DNA of 22,026 nt from CAZDET01 sp964504335 (lineage in GTDB: Bacteria; Bacteroidota; Bacteroidia; Chitinophagales; Saprospiraceae): assembly GCA_964504335.1 (NCBI GenBank), contig CAZDET010000074.1:1-22026 (forward strand), given 5' to 3'. Below the pieces are notes generated by a model that did not search any database, was not told the DNA's origin, and saw only the letters and a list, made by a program, of their open reading frames with translations. Positions within the stretch are counted from its first letter, which is position 1. Each line of letters starts with the position of its first letter. A program made the translations under genes and the position numbers. Positions 15,024 through 22,026 of the stretch are shown piece after piece.

Positions 15024-16214
15024 ATGTCCAATACATTGGGTGCGCCTCGGGATTTCGGCTTTGGCGAGGACGAGGTGCTATTGCGCGACGTCGCGCGCAA
15101 GATGCTTGATGAGCGACTGCCCGTAGACAAGCTGCGAAGCCTCGTCGCGGCGTCTCCCGAGCCGGTCTATGACGCCGGCGAGCGTGCGCCCTGGGATGAG
15201 GACCTTTGGGCGGAGATCGTCGAGCTGGGGTGGACGGGGCTCGCGATCGGCGAGGATGAGGGCGGCGCGGATATATCGCTGGTCGGCATCGCCGGCATGA
15301 TTGAAGAGGTGGGCCGGCACGCGCTCCCGTCTCCGCTCATCCCGACGCTGGCGGCGAGTGTCGTGCTGCGCGCTGCGGGCGGGGAGGTCGCCAAGCGGCT
15401 GATGACGCGGATCGCCGGCGGCGCCGCGGCGAGCCTTGCGGTCACGGGCGAACGCGGTAGCTGGGAGCCAGAGGATGCGCCGCTCGTCGCGCGCCGGGAG
15501 GGGGACGACCTTGTCCTTCATGGCGTCGCCAGATTCGTTCAGGACGCCTTCAAATCGGACCTCCTGATCGCCAGCGCTCAGCTCGGCGGGGCACTTGTGT
15601 TGTGCGCCGTGGCGACGGATGCGGAGGGGCTCAGCCTCGAACCCGATCACATTCACGATCTGACGCGCGACCAAGCAAGCGCCCATTTCGATGGGGTTCG
15701 GATCGGCCCCGCCTCGATTGTATGTCGCGACGCGTCCGCGGTCCTGCGCGCCGCCTGGCCGCGTCTTCTGCTTCTTGTTTCGGCCGACTTGTGCGGGGCC
15801 GGCGAATATTTGCTGCAGACAACCGTTGAATACGCCAAAGAGCGCGTTCAGTTCGATCGGCCGATCGGATTCTTTCAGGCCGTCAAGCACCCGCTCGTCG
15901 ACGCCATGGTGGAGATCGATCGCGCGCGCTCCCTGCTTTATCATGCATGTGCGGAGATTGATGCCGGATCCGACGGCGCCGAGGTCGCGGCCCGCATGGC
16001 CAAGAGCGCGGCCTCTGACGCCGCTGCTTTCATTTCGGACCGGTCGATACAGCTGCATGGCGGCATCGGATTTACCTGGGAGTATGCGCTCCACATTTAC
16101 TTTAAGCGCAACCTCCACAATCAAGCCCTGTTCGGGGACGGCGTTCATCATCGCAAGAAGTTGGCCGACATCATGATCGGACCTGTCAATGAATCGGGAA
16201 ATTTGAGGGGGTGA
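15024..16214 (+). CDS. Acyl-CoA dehydrogenase, FAD-motif subunit lacking a visible catalytic base
   Basis: This 396-residue acyl-CoA dehydrogenase-family protein carries the C-terminal FAD and dimer signatures: KERVQFDRPIGFFQAVKH (272-289) and SIQLHGGIGFTWEYALHIYFKRN (341-363). At the helix that holds E250 in its partner it reads AWPRLLLLVSADLCG with no Glu, and at the MCAD-type position it has KRNLHNQ, so no catalytic base is evident. The N-terminal domain also lacks the SEPSAGSD loop. It is therefore probably the non-catalytic, FAD-binding partner of the preceding gene, as in the heterotetrameric FadE pairs of actinobacterial cholesterol catabolism. The frame is open upstream to 14823, but GGGGG lies 8 nt before the ATG at 15024 and the upstream extension lies within the previous gene. 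The next gene begins 4 nt after the stop. Confidence 0.88.
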   Translation: MSNTLGAPRDFGFGEDEVLLRDVARKMLDERLPVDKLRSLVAASPEPVYDAGERAPWDEDLWAEIVELGWTGLAIGEDEGGADISLVGIAGMIEEVGRHALPSPLIPTLAASVVLRAAGGEVAKRLMTRIAGGAAASLAVTGERGSWEPEDAPLVARREGDDLVLHGVARFVQDAFKSDLLIASAQLGGALVLCAVATDAEGLSLEPDHIHDLTRDQASAHFDGVRIGPASIVCRDASAVLRAAWPRLLLLVSADLCGAGEYLLQTTVEYAKERVQFDRPIGFFQAVKHPLVDAMVEIDRARSLLYHACAEIDAGSDGAEVAARMAKSAASDAAAFISDRSIQLHGGIGFTWEYALHIYFKRNLHNQALFGDGVHHRKKLADIMIGPVNESGNLRG

Positions 16215-16218
16215 AGAC

Positions 16219-17169
16219 GTGCCAATAAAGATGAAAGCCGGCTTGACGGCGACCTTGGCGGCTTGTGGCGCCGTGGCATTGGCCGGCTGTGAAACCGTGA
16301 GCACCGCCAGGGCCTTTGCGCACTTTGAGCGCACGCTCGACGCCTACGCGCAGACCGACACGACCGTCACCGACGTTACAAATGCTCGACACGCTGACGG
16401 ACGCGACGCCGCGTTGGTGTCGGCGTTCTTTGGCCTGGACAATGCGCTGCCGAAGCGTTCTGCAAATCGCGTCGTTTGCGACGGCGCGGGCGGCGAAGAC
16501 GGCATGCCGGTGATTTTCTCTCACGAGGTCGATGTCCAGACCCTGGAACCCGGCGACTTCCGCGTGACGACTGCGTCCGGCGCGATTGGCGAGATCACCT
16601 GCCTGACGCTCGCTCCGGCCGATGATCCCGGAGAATTGCGAACCGCCTTGCTGGCCGGCGACTATGGAAGCCTGGAGGACCAGCCCGTCACCGTCGAAAT
16701 CGTGGGCAATATCTTATCGCTTGACGGGTCTGTGAACTTTAAGGGCGCGCAGATCGATGTCACGCCGTTAGAGGTCGGCCCCACGATTGTGTGGGCTGAG
16801 ATGGTCCCGGAAACCGAATGGACACTTGGCGCAAAGGCGTCGTCATTGGCGTTTGGAGGCGGGAGCAGCTGCCCGGTGGGCGCGCAGCAGGTCGTCCGCG
16901 TGACCTGGGGCGGCGGCATCACCAAGCCGGGCGGCGAGCCGGCCGACGATGTTGAGCGCGCGCTCTACAAGGTCACGATTGTCCGCGACGATGCAACCGA
17001 GGTGGACATCACCCCGTTCGCCCTCGCCGATCTGAATGATGGCGACAACAATCACTTGCTGTGCCTGGACACGACAGCTCAGGTGGTGTCCGTCTTCTTT
17101 CCCGGCGGGCATGTGACTGATCCCCGCGAGGATTTGAACCCCGATACGGCGATTACGACGTTGCATTGA
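16219..17169 (+). CDS. Predicted outer-membrane lipoprotein of unknown function
   Basis: This 316-residue protein begins at a GTG with GGGG about 7 nt upstream, four bases after the dehydrogenase stop. Its N terminus (MPIKMKAGLT, a hydrophobic stretch, then ALAGC) forms a lipoprotein signal with lipobox Cys C24. The residue after it is Glu rather than Asp, so outer-membrane sorting is likely. The mature part is acidic and beta-rich in character, with VIFSHEVDVQTLEPGDFRV, EITCLTLAPADDPGELRTAL and LCLDTTAQVVSVFFPGG segments, and no catalytic motif that I recognise. I cannot name the family. The very tight spacing indicates cotranscription with the two acyl-CoA dehydrogenase genes, which is odd for an envelope protein and suggests a role in handling or taking up the same hydrophobic substrate. 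Confidence 0.75.
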   Translation: MPIKMKAGLTATLAACGAVALAGCETVSTARAFAHFERTLDAYAQTDTTVTDVTNARHADGRDAALVSAFFGLDNALPKRSANRVVCDGAGGEDGMPVIFSHEVDVQTLEPGDFRVTTASGAIGEITCLTLAPADDPGELRTALLAGDYGSLEDQPVTVEIVGNILSLDGSVNFKGAQIDVTPLEVGPTIVWAEMVPETEWTLGAKASSLAFGGGSSCPVGAQQVVRVTWGGGITKPGGEPADDVERALYKVTIVRDDATEVDITPFALADLNDGDNNHLLCLDTTAQVVSVFFPGGHVTDPREDLNPDTAITTLH

Positions 17170-17308
17170 GGGGTGTCCTGAGGTCGTTCGTGATCGCGAT
17201 GTCATTTACAAACCTCGATTTTGGGCTAGGCCGAAGGCCCGGGGCCTCTTCAGAGTTGAAACGAGTTCAGCGCACCAACATGACCCACTCGATCGAGGCA
17301 AGTTGAAC

Positions 17309-17950
17309 ATGACCGCTGTGATTGACGTTTTTTGGTCTTTCCGAAGCCCTTACTCCTATCTTGTCACGCCTGACCTTCTTCGTCTGCGCGAGGATTACGA
17401 TGTCACGGTCAAGCTGCGTCCCGTCCTACCGATCGCGGTGCGCACCAAGGACACGCTGTTCGCTGGGGACAAGAAGCGGGTCCAATACATCTTAATCGAC
17501 GCCGTGCGGAGAGCTGAGTTCCTGGGTATGAAGATCGGGCTCCCCTCGCCGGATCCGATCGTCCAGAACATGGAGACGTTCGAGGTCGCCGAGGAGCAGC
17601 CCTTTATCCACCACCTTACGGGCCTCGGCGTGGAGGCGGAGCGGCGCGGCAAAGGGATCGACCTCGCCTATCACTTGGCGCATCTGATCTGGGGCGGTGG
17701 GCCGGGCTGGAATGAGGGTGATCGGCTGGCGAATGCGGTCGCGAAGGCGGGGCTTGATCTAGCGGAGATGGAGACGGCGATCGCCGGTTACGATCCCATG
17801 GTGGACATCGAGGCTAATCACGCGGCGTTGGAGGCGGCCGGCCATTGGGGCGTGCCGACGATGGTTTTTCAGGGCGAGCCCTTTTTCGGTCAGGACAGGG
17901 TCGAAACGCTCCGTTGGCGTCTCGAGAAGGGTGGCGTGCCCACGCGCTGA
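17309..17950 (+). CDS. DsbA-family protein, 2-hydroxychromene-2-carboxylate isomerase / kappa-GST type
   Basis: This 213-residue thioredoxin-fold protein has a helical insertion. The N-terminal active site reads WSFRSPYSYL, with Ser (S13) in place of the DsbA CxxC, as in kappa-class glutathione transferases and the naphthalene-pathway isomerase NahD. The C-terminal signature GVPTMVFQGEPFFGQDRVETL is also typical of that group. NahD-like enzymes use glutathione in a cis-trans isomerisation of aromatic ring-cleavage products; other members are general glutathione-dependent isomerases or transferases. The ATG at 17309 follows GAGG by about 12 nt, and a TTG six bases earlier is the alternative. 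It lies 139 bp after the lipoprotein gene, so it may be in the same unit or have its own promoter. Two more glutathione transferase genes nearby support a glutathione-dependent step. The substrate is unknown. Confidence 0.82.
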   Translation: MTAVIDVFWSFRSPYSYLVTPDLLRLREDYDVTVKLRPVLPIAVRTKDTLFAGDKKRVQYILIDAVRRAEFLGMKIGLPSPDPIVQNMETFEVAEEQPFIHHLTGLGVEAERRGKGIDLAYHLAHLIWGGGPGWNEGDRLANAVAKAGLDLAEMETAIAGYDPMVDIEANHAALEAAGHWGVPTMVFQGEPFFGQDRVETLRWRLEKGGVPTR

Positions 17951-18293
17951 GCGTCGGGAGAGGGCGGGGAGCTTTCCGGGTCGATCGTGTGTCGATGGCG
18001 CTTGCGCCGCGATGTCCTTGGAACCTGCGGCGATGCCCTTCCATCGTCAGTCGTTGCGCTGTCGTCGGCAGTCGGAGGACCTGGTCAAATCGCATTGGAA
18101 GTTGGGCTGATCCGCAGCAGTCAGACGTCGGATTTTCCTGGGGCGTGACGCTCAATCGGACTTGAGGGCAAAAGTGGACCGTGGTTTATTTTTTCCGGGA
18201 CTCAGAGGAGCTGCACCGTGTGCTCATGGGCGTGCCCAGGTAACACACCAATAAGAAAATCGGTCGCCCGAAAAAATGGAGGAGGACAGGTTG
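17951..18293. other. 343-bp intergenic region upstream of the acyl-CoA synthetase
   Basis: No convincing coding frame was found. The last 120 bp are more A/T-rich and probably contain the acyl-CoA synthetase promoter, including a TTTATTTTTT stretch near 18184-18193. TGGGC-GT-GCCCA (around 18227-18238) is a short inverted repeat and possible operator. The earlier part shows no recognised element. Confidence 0.35.
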
Positions 18294-19883
18294 ATGAGCA
18301 CCTTGAGCGCGAATCAGACCAGCACAATTCGTACGCTTGGCGATATTTCACGTGTTCACGCCGCCGCGCGCGCCGACGCCGTGGCCTCGAAATTTGAGGG
18401 CCGCATAACGACATACGCCATGCTCGACGCCCATACCAACAAGGTCGCTCACGCGTTGCTGGCCTCGCATGTGCGCAAGGATGAGCGGGTTGGTTATCTC
18501 GGCAAGAACACCGACTACTATTTCGAAATCCTGTTTGGCGCCGCGAAGATGGGAGCCGTCACGCTGCCAATAGGGTGGCGTTTGGCCCCTGCCGAAATCG
18601 CCCATATCCTGAATGACGGCGAGGTTTCGCTGCTGTTCGTCGGGGACGAGTTCGCAGACCTGGCGCAAGAGGCGATCAAGCTGACCAACAGACCGGTGCG
18701 CGTGATCGAACTGGAAGCCACATCCAGCGAAGGATTTGCGGGCTGGCGTGACAGTCAACCCGCTGACGCCCTGGCCATCGAGATTAGCCCTTCGGATGCG
18801 GCGCTTCAGCTGTACACGTCCGGAACGACCGGCCGCCCTAAAGGCGTCATGCTCTCCCATGTCAACTTGTTGGAGATGTGGATCGCCGCCGGGGACGCGA
18901 ATTTCAGCTGGTTCCGCTGGGGCGACGACGATGTCTGCCTGGTGGCGATGCCGATCAGCCATATCGGCGGAACAAGCTGGGGCTTGATCGGGTATCTCTA
19001 CGGCGCGAGCATGGTGGTTATCAGGGAATTCGACCCGGCCCGCGTCCTCGAGCTCATGGTGCCCGAACGCATTTCCAAGATGCTCATGGTGCCCGCGGCG
19101 CTGAACTTCATCCTGCAGACGCCCGGGGTCAACGCCGTCGACTTTAGCCGTCTTAATCTCATCTTATACGGGGCCTCGCCAATCCCACTCGATCTGCTCA
19201 GGCAGTGTCTGGACGTCTTTGCCTGTGACTTTTGTCAACAATACGGGATGACAGAGGCGAGCGGGACGATTGTGTACCTGCCGCCCCAGGACCACGATCC
19301 CGGCGGCAACAGCCGGATGCGATCGGCCGGCGTGCCCATGCCAGGTGTTGAGCTGAAGATCATTGACAGTGAGGGAAACACGCTGCCGCCAGAGACGGTC
19401 GGCGAGGTGGCGATCCGATCCTCCTCAAACATGCTTGGCTACTGGAAAAACGAGGCTGCGACCCGCCAGACAATCGACAGCGAGGGGTGGCTGCGGTCTG
19501 GAGACGTCGCCTATCTCGACGCGGACGGCTATCTCTATCTCCATGATCGCTTGAAAGACATGATCATCTCCGGGGCCGAGAACATTTACCCCGCCGAGGT
19601 CGAGAGCGCGATGTTCGGCCATCCCGACATCGCCGACGTCGCCGTCATTGGCGTGCCAGACGAAAAATGGGGCGAGGCGGTCAAGGGCGTCGTTGTGCTC
19701 AAGCCCGGTGCGGCAGCGAATGAGGCGGACATTCTAGGATACACCCGCGCGCGCATCGCAGCGTTCAAAGCGCCGAAGTCAATAGATTTCGTCGAAGCGT
19801 TGCCCCGTAACGCGGCGGGAAAGATTCTGAAGCGAACCTTGAGAGCACCCTATTGGGCCGGCAAAGATCGAGCTGTGAATTAG
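18294..19883 (+). CDS. Acyl-CoA synthetase (AMP-binding, FadD-like)
   Basis: This 529-residue adenylate-forming enzyme should activate a carboxylic acid to its CoA thioester using ATP. All core motifs are present: P-loop-like LQLYTSGTTGRPKGVML (171-187), LYGASPIP (291-298), QQYGMTEASG (315-324), D404 in GWLRSGDVAYLDADGYLYL, hinge/linker DRLKDMIISGAENIYPAEVE (418-437) and the C-terminal catalytic Lys K510 in PRNAAGKILKRTLR. The sequence looks like the medium/long-chain or cyclic-acid FadD group common in steroid, terpene and aromatic side-chain degradation. The ATG at 18294 is chosen because GGAGG (18281-18285) lies 8 nt upstream; the in-frame ATG at 18276 overlaps that site. It probably supplies the CoA thioester for the split acyl-CoA dehydrogenase. 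The first glutathione transferase gene starts 9 nt after its stop. Confidence 0.95.
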   Translation: MSTLSANQTSTIRTLGDISRVHAAARADAVASKFEGRITTYAMLDAHTNKVAHALLASHVRKDERVGYLGKNTDYYFEILFGAAKMGAVTLPIGWRLAPAEIAHILNDGEVSLLFVGDEFADLAQEAIKLTNRPVRVIELEATSSEGFAGWRDSQPADALAIEISPSDAALQLYTSGTTGRPKGVMLSHVNLLEMWIAAGDANFSWFRWGDDDVCLVAMPISHIGGTSWGLIGYLYGASMVVIREFDPARVLELMVPERISKMLMVPAALNFILQTPGVNAVDFSRLNLILYGASPIPLDLLRQCLDVFACDFCQQYGMTEASGTIVYLPPQDHDPGGNSRMRSAGVPMPGVELKIIDSEGNTLPPETVGEVAIRSSSNMLGYWKNEAATRQTIDSEGWLRSGDVAYLDADGYLYLHDRLKDMIISGAENIYPAEVESAMFGHPDIADVAVIGVPDEKWGEAVKGVVVLKPGAAANEADILGYTRARIAAFKAPKSIDFVEALPRNAAGKILKRTLRAPYWAGKDRAVN

Positions 19884-19892
19884 AGGTGATCT

Positions 19893-20981
19893 ATGTGTGA
19901 ATCTGCACCTAATTTCAGATTGATGGGTTTGGAGGCGTCTCCTTACACCATGAAGGTCGAATCATTCTTGAAATTCAAAGGGATTCCCTACGAATGGATC
20001 ATTCACAGTTTCAAGAATGCAAAGTTGTTTCAAAAACACGCCAAAGTTCAACTCATCCCGCTCCTGTTTTTTCCATCGGGAGAGACGATGCAGGACTCAA
20101 CCCTGATTATTGAGCGGCTTGATCGAGAATACCCAGAGCCCGCTATTCAGCCGGAAGATGAAGCGCTTTGGTTCCTGTCGTGCCTCTTCGAAGAATTCGG
20201 GGACGAATGGTGCAATAAGTTGATGTTTTTCCAGCGTTGGTTTTACGAAGTCGACGCGAAAGCGACAGGTCAGCGGCTCGCCCGAGATCGACTAAAGGGG
20301 CAATGGTGGGCGCCGATCGCCCAACCAATCACCTCGCGCCTGCTCGTGCGCCGCATGGTGCCGCGTTTGAGTTATTCCGGCGGAAACGCAATCAATATCC
20401 CCCTATTAAAGCAATCCTTTATCGAGCTTTCAGCGATGCTGAACGCCCATTTTCAAGATCGCTCATACCTCTTTGGCGGGCGGCCAAGTTTTGGGGACTT
20501 TGGGCTGTGGTGCAATTTCTACGAAACCTGGACCGATCCCACGGCCAACGCCTACTTGGAAGAGAATGCGCCGGCTTTGGTTGCTTATATTAAGCGGATG
20601 TTGTGTCCGACCGATGCGGGAGAGTTTGAGCCCCTTGAAGCGCTCAAACCCACCCTTTCGCCTATTCTGGAACGGGAGATGGCCAATCGCTTTCTGCCTT
20701 GGATGGACGCCAATCACCGTGCTTGGAGTTCGGGGCAAAAGGAAACGCGTCTGACAATGAACGGGGTGCCGTTTCAGCAGAAGACGTTCAAGTACCAGGC
20801 AAAAACGCTCGACGAGCTACGCAGAAAATTTATGACCGTTGCAGACAACGCGATACTCATCGAACTGCTTGAACAAACGGGGTGCTTGCCCTTCTTGAAG
20901 ATCAGGCGAGATCTCTCAGCTGAGGGCGAGCAAACCGCTGGCGTTGCGCCCGACCAATACGACGCTGAGACCCGCGCGTGA
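19893..20981 (+). CDS. Glutathione S-transferase-like protein with long C-terminal extension
   Basis: The first 85 residues form a GST-type thioredoxin domain: FRLMGLEASPYTMKVESFLKFKGIPYEWI, an IPLLFFPSGETMQDSTLIIERLD strand-helix with the conserved cis-Pro (IP) and DS pair, then an acidic linker. A helical domain follows, with the GST motif SYLFGGRPSFGDFGLWCNFY around residues 190-209. At 362 residues it is roughly 130 longer than ordinary GSTs, and the extra C-terminal part is unrecognised. AGAGGTGAT precedes the ATG, and the gene begins 9 nt after the acyl-CoA synthetase stop, so they are cotranscribed. Codon use looks more A/T-rich than the upstream synthetase. It probably conjugates, reduces or isomerises a pathway electrophile; the true reaction is unknown. 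Confidence 0.82.
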   Translation: MCESAPNFRLMGLEASPYTMKVESFLKFKGIPYEWIIHSFKNAKLFQKHAKVQLIPLLFFPSGETMQDSTLIIERLDREYPEPAIQPEDEALWFLSCLFEEFGDEWCNKLMFFQRWFYEVDAKATGQRLARDRLKGQWWAPIAQPITSRLLVRRMVPRLSYSGGNAINIPLLKQSFIELSAMLNAHFQDRSYLFGGRPSFGDFGLWCNFYETWTDPTANAYLEENAPALVAYIKRMLCPTDAGEFEPLEALKPTLSPILEREMANRFLPWMDANHRAWSSGQKETRLTMNGVPFQQKTFKYQAKTLDELRRKFMTVADNAILIELLEQTGCLPFLKIRRDLSAEGEQTAGVAPDQYDAETRA

Positions 20982-21046
20982 CCGCGTTTCTTCATAGCGC
21001 GAGTAATCCATTTACGCGTCAATTCCTCTACGTTGGAGGGTATCTT

Positions 21047-21058
21047 CCATTGCAATGG
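21047..21058. promoter_or_regulatory. Perfect 12-bp palindrome before the second GST gene
   Basis: CCATTGCAATGG is a perfect palindrome in the 89-bp gap between the two GST genes, 12 nt before the ATG at 21071 and next to its GGGG binding site. It could be an operator or a translation-control element. Short perfect palindromes also occur by chance, so the call is weak. Confidence 0.25.
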
Positions 21059-21070
21059 GGGGCTTGAAAC

Positions 21071-21751
21071 ATGATCGATCTTTATACCGCGCCAACGCCA
21101 AACGGGTGGAAGGTGTCCGTGACGTTGGAAGAACTGGGATTGCCATACGAAACTAAGGTTGTGGATATCTCTGCTGGGGATCAGAAGAAACCCGAATACC
21201 TCGCGATCAACCCAAATGGTCGAATTCCTACGATCGTAGACTGCGACGAAGATAACTTCGCGATCTTCGAGTCGGGCGCCATTATGATCTATTTGGCGGA
21301 GAAAGCCGGGCGGCTGCTCCCATCTGACGCGAAGGGCCGATCACGAGTCATACAATGGCTTATGTTCCAGATGGGCGGGATCGGTCCCATGATGGGTCAA
21401 GCGAATGTGTTCTTCCGATACTTCCCTGAAAAAATTCAGCCGGCGATTGACCGATACCAGAATGAGTGTCGGCGCTTATTTGAAGTGCTAGATGGCCATT
21501 TGGCCGCGAGTGAGTGGCTGGCCGGTGAATTTTCGATCGCCGATATCGCGAATTGGTGTTGGGTCCGCACACATCGCTGGTCGGGCGTCAATGTTGACGG
21601 ACTTGACCATTTGGCGCGTTGGAAAGACGCCATGAAAGCCCGACCAGCGTGCCGGCGAGGTGTCGAAGTCCCGTTTGTCTCACCGAGCACAGATAATGAG
21701 GAGGCAACGGAGGGTTTCGTCAAGAAAGCGGGCAAGCTTGTTCAGCGCTGA
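21071..21751 (+). CDS. Glutathione S-transferase, Nu-class / YfcG-like
   Basis: This 226-residue protein has a standard two-domain GST layout. The thioredoxin domain opens IDLYTAPTPNGWKVSVTLEELGLPYE, closely matching the APTPNG-K motif of E. coli YfcG and fungal Ure2-like enzymes. NPNGRIPTIVD carries the cis-Pro and FESGAIMIYLAEK the glutathione-binding Glu-Ser. The helical domain includes WLAGEFSIADIANWCWV. YfcG-type enzymes act mainly as glutathione-dependent disulfide reductases or peroxidases, with modest classical transferase activity. GGGGGG lies about 8 nt before the ATG. It follows the longer GST by 89 bp and closes the acyl-CoA synthetase-GST group. It may detoxify or reductively process a pathway intermediate, or simply protect against oxidative stress. 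Confidence 0.92.
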   Translation: MIDLYTAPTPNGWKVSVTLEELGLPYETKVVDISAGDQKKPEYLAINPNGRIPTIVDCDEDNFAIFESGAIMIYLAEKAGRLLPSDAKGRSRVIQWLMFQMGGIGPMMGQANVFFRYFPEKIQPAIDRYQNECRRLFEVLDGHLAASEWLAGEFSIADIANWCWVRTHRWSGVNVDGLDHLARWKDAMKARPACRRGVEVPFVSPSTDNEEATEGFVKKAGKLVQR

Positions 21752-21899
21752 ATGTTTGTAAGTCATTTGTATTATCTGACGTGCGCCCCAAGGCGCCCTC
21801 GTTCATTTGGAGAGTCCTGCTGCTGAATAACCTTTCGGTGGGCATTGTCAGAGGAAACGGCGCTTGAGCGGTGAGGGTGCATCACCGTAGCGGTTTTCA

Positions 21900-22026
21900 A
21901 TGGCTACGAACCCATTTCGCTACTTCAAGACGTCGCCCGAGATCATCCGTCTCGTGGTGATGATGTATGTAGGTAGCGTCCAGGATTTTTCGCAAATTGG
22001 TTTTTGGCGAGCGGGCTCCGCGAGCT
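21900..22026 (+). mobile_element. 5' fragment of an IS6-family transposase gene, apparently interrupted
   Basis: From the ATG at 21900, the first 24 codons read as the N terminus of alphaproteobacterial IS6-family transposases (NPFRYFKTSPEIIRLVVMMY then V). Normally the protein continues RFPLSLRNVEDLLxERG. Here, after position 21971, the frame stays open to the window end but the sequence changes to unrelated GSVQDFSQIG. That suggests insertion, deletion or rearrangement at about 21972. No complete transposase is visible. The 148 bp between the GST stop and this ATG contains no other gene and probably includes the element's end, but I could not identify a certain terminal repeat. The family assignment comes from memory of the N-terminal motif. 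Confidence 0.65.

Noticed and set aside
13829..15130. 433-codon open frame on the minus strand opposite the first acyl-CoA dehydrogenase gene
   Set aside because: It is a shadow of the GC-rich codon pattern on the real gene. Its translation is Arg/Ala/Pro-rich with no family motif, while the plus strand has clear dehydrogenase motifs.
15078..16334. 418-codon minus-strand frame opposite the second acyl-CoA dehydrogenase gene
   Set aside because: Same explanation: no motif, no binding site, and complete overlap with a convincing gene.
17220..17260. GGCC-GAA-GGCC hairpin between the lipoprotein and isomerase genes as a terminator
   Set aside because: The stem is short and no T tract follows. 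It is too weak to claim that transcription stops there.
18150..18185. TGAGGGCAAAAGTGGACCG as a possible insertion-sequence end
   Set aside because: The resemblance to some insertion-sequence termini is vague, with no matching inverted end, target duplication or transposase remnant nearby.
21783..21796. GCGCC-CCAA-GGCGC hairpin after the YfcG-like gene as a terminator
   Set aside because: The stem is only 5 bp and no T run follows, so it is not distinguishable from chance.

Overview
The window is GC-rich chromosomal DNA, most likely from an alphaproteobacterium near the Sphingomonadales, Caulobacterales or Hyphomonadaceae. The grounds are GC3-biased codons, a large TonB-dependent receptor with an N-terminal VVTAQRR box, Spinster-type MFS and coniferyl-aldehyde-dehydrogenase-like genes, and a transposase start of a type familiar from alphaproteobacteria. 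No rRNA, tRNA, CRISPR array or phage gene was seen. The assignment rests on family recognition only.

Layout. (1) 243-2799, minus: a nitronate monooxygenase-like flavoprotein and a coniferyl-aldehyde-type aldehyde dehydrogenase. (2) 3009-5702, plus, divergent from the dehydrogenase: a tightly coupled pair made of a QueG-like two-cluster Fe-S protein and a degenerate YgfZ-like protein, followed by an AEC permease. A perfect inverted repeat resembling a TetR/NemR operator precedes them. (3) 5757-9465, minus: TetR regulator, MFS permease, muconate-lactonizing-type enolase-superfamily enzyme (ATGA overlap with the MFS gene) and a SnoaL-like protein. (4) 9710-12061, minus: TonB-dependent receptor ending in a strong intrinsic terminator, divergent from a Crp/Fnr regulator at 12271. 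(5) 12943-13495: structured intergenic DNA and a small membrane protein. (6) 13808-17169, plus: two adjacent acyl-CoA dehydrogenase genes that look like complementary halves of a heteromeric enzyme, then a lipoprotein of unknown function. (7) 17309-21751, plus: a DsbA/kappa-GST-type isomerase, an acyl-CoA synthetase and two glutathione transferases. (8) 21900 to the end: the start of an IS6-type transposase whose recognisable sequence breaks off after 24 codons.

Taken together this looks like a catabolic region for a hydrophobic organic compound. The receptor and permeases would take it up, the acyl-CoA synthetase and split dehydrogenase would degrade an acyl side chain, and the aldehyde dehydrogenase, MLE-type enzyme, SnoaL protein, isomerase and glutathione transferases would process ring, lactone or electrophilic intermediates. 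The substrate cannot be read from the sequence. The most unusual elements are the Fe-S/YgfZ-like pair and the split acyl-CoA dehydrogenase with its associated lipoprotein.
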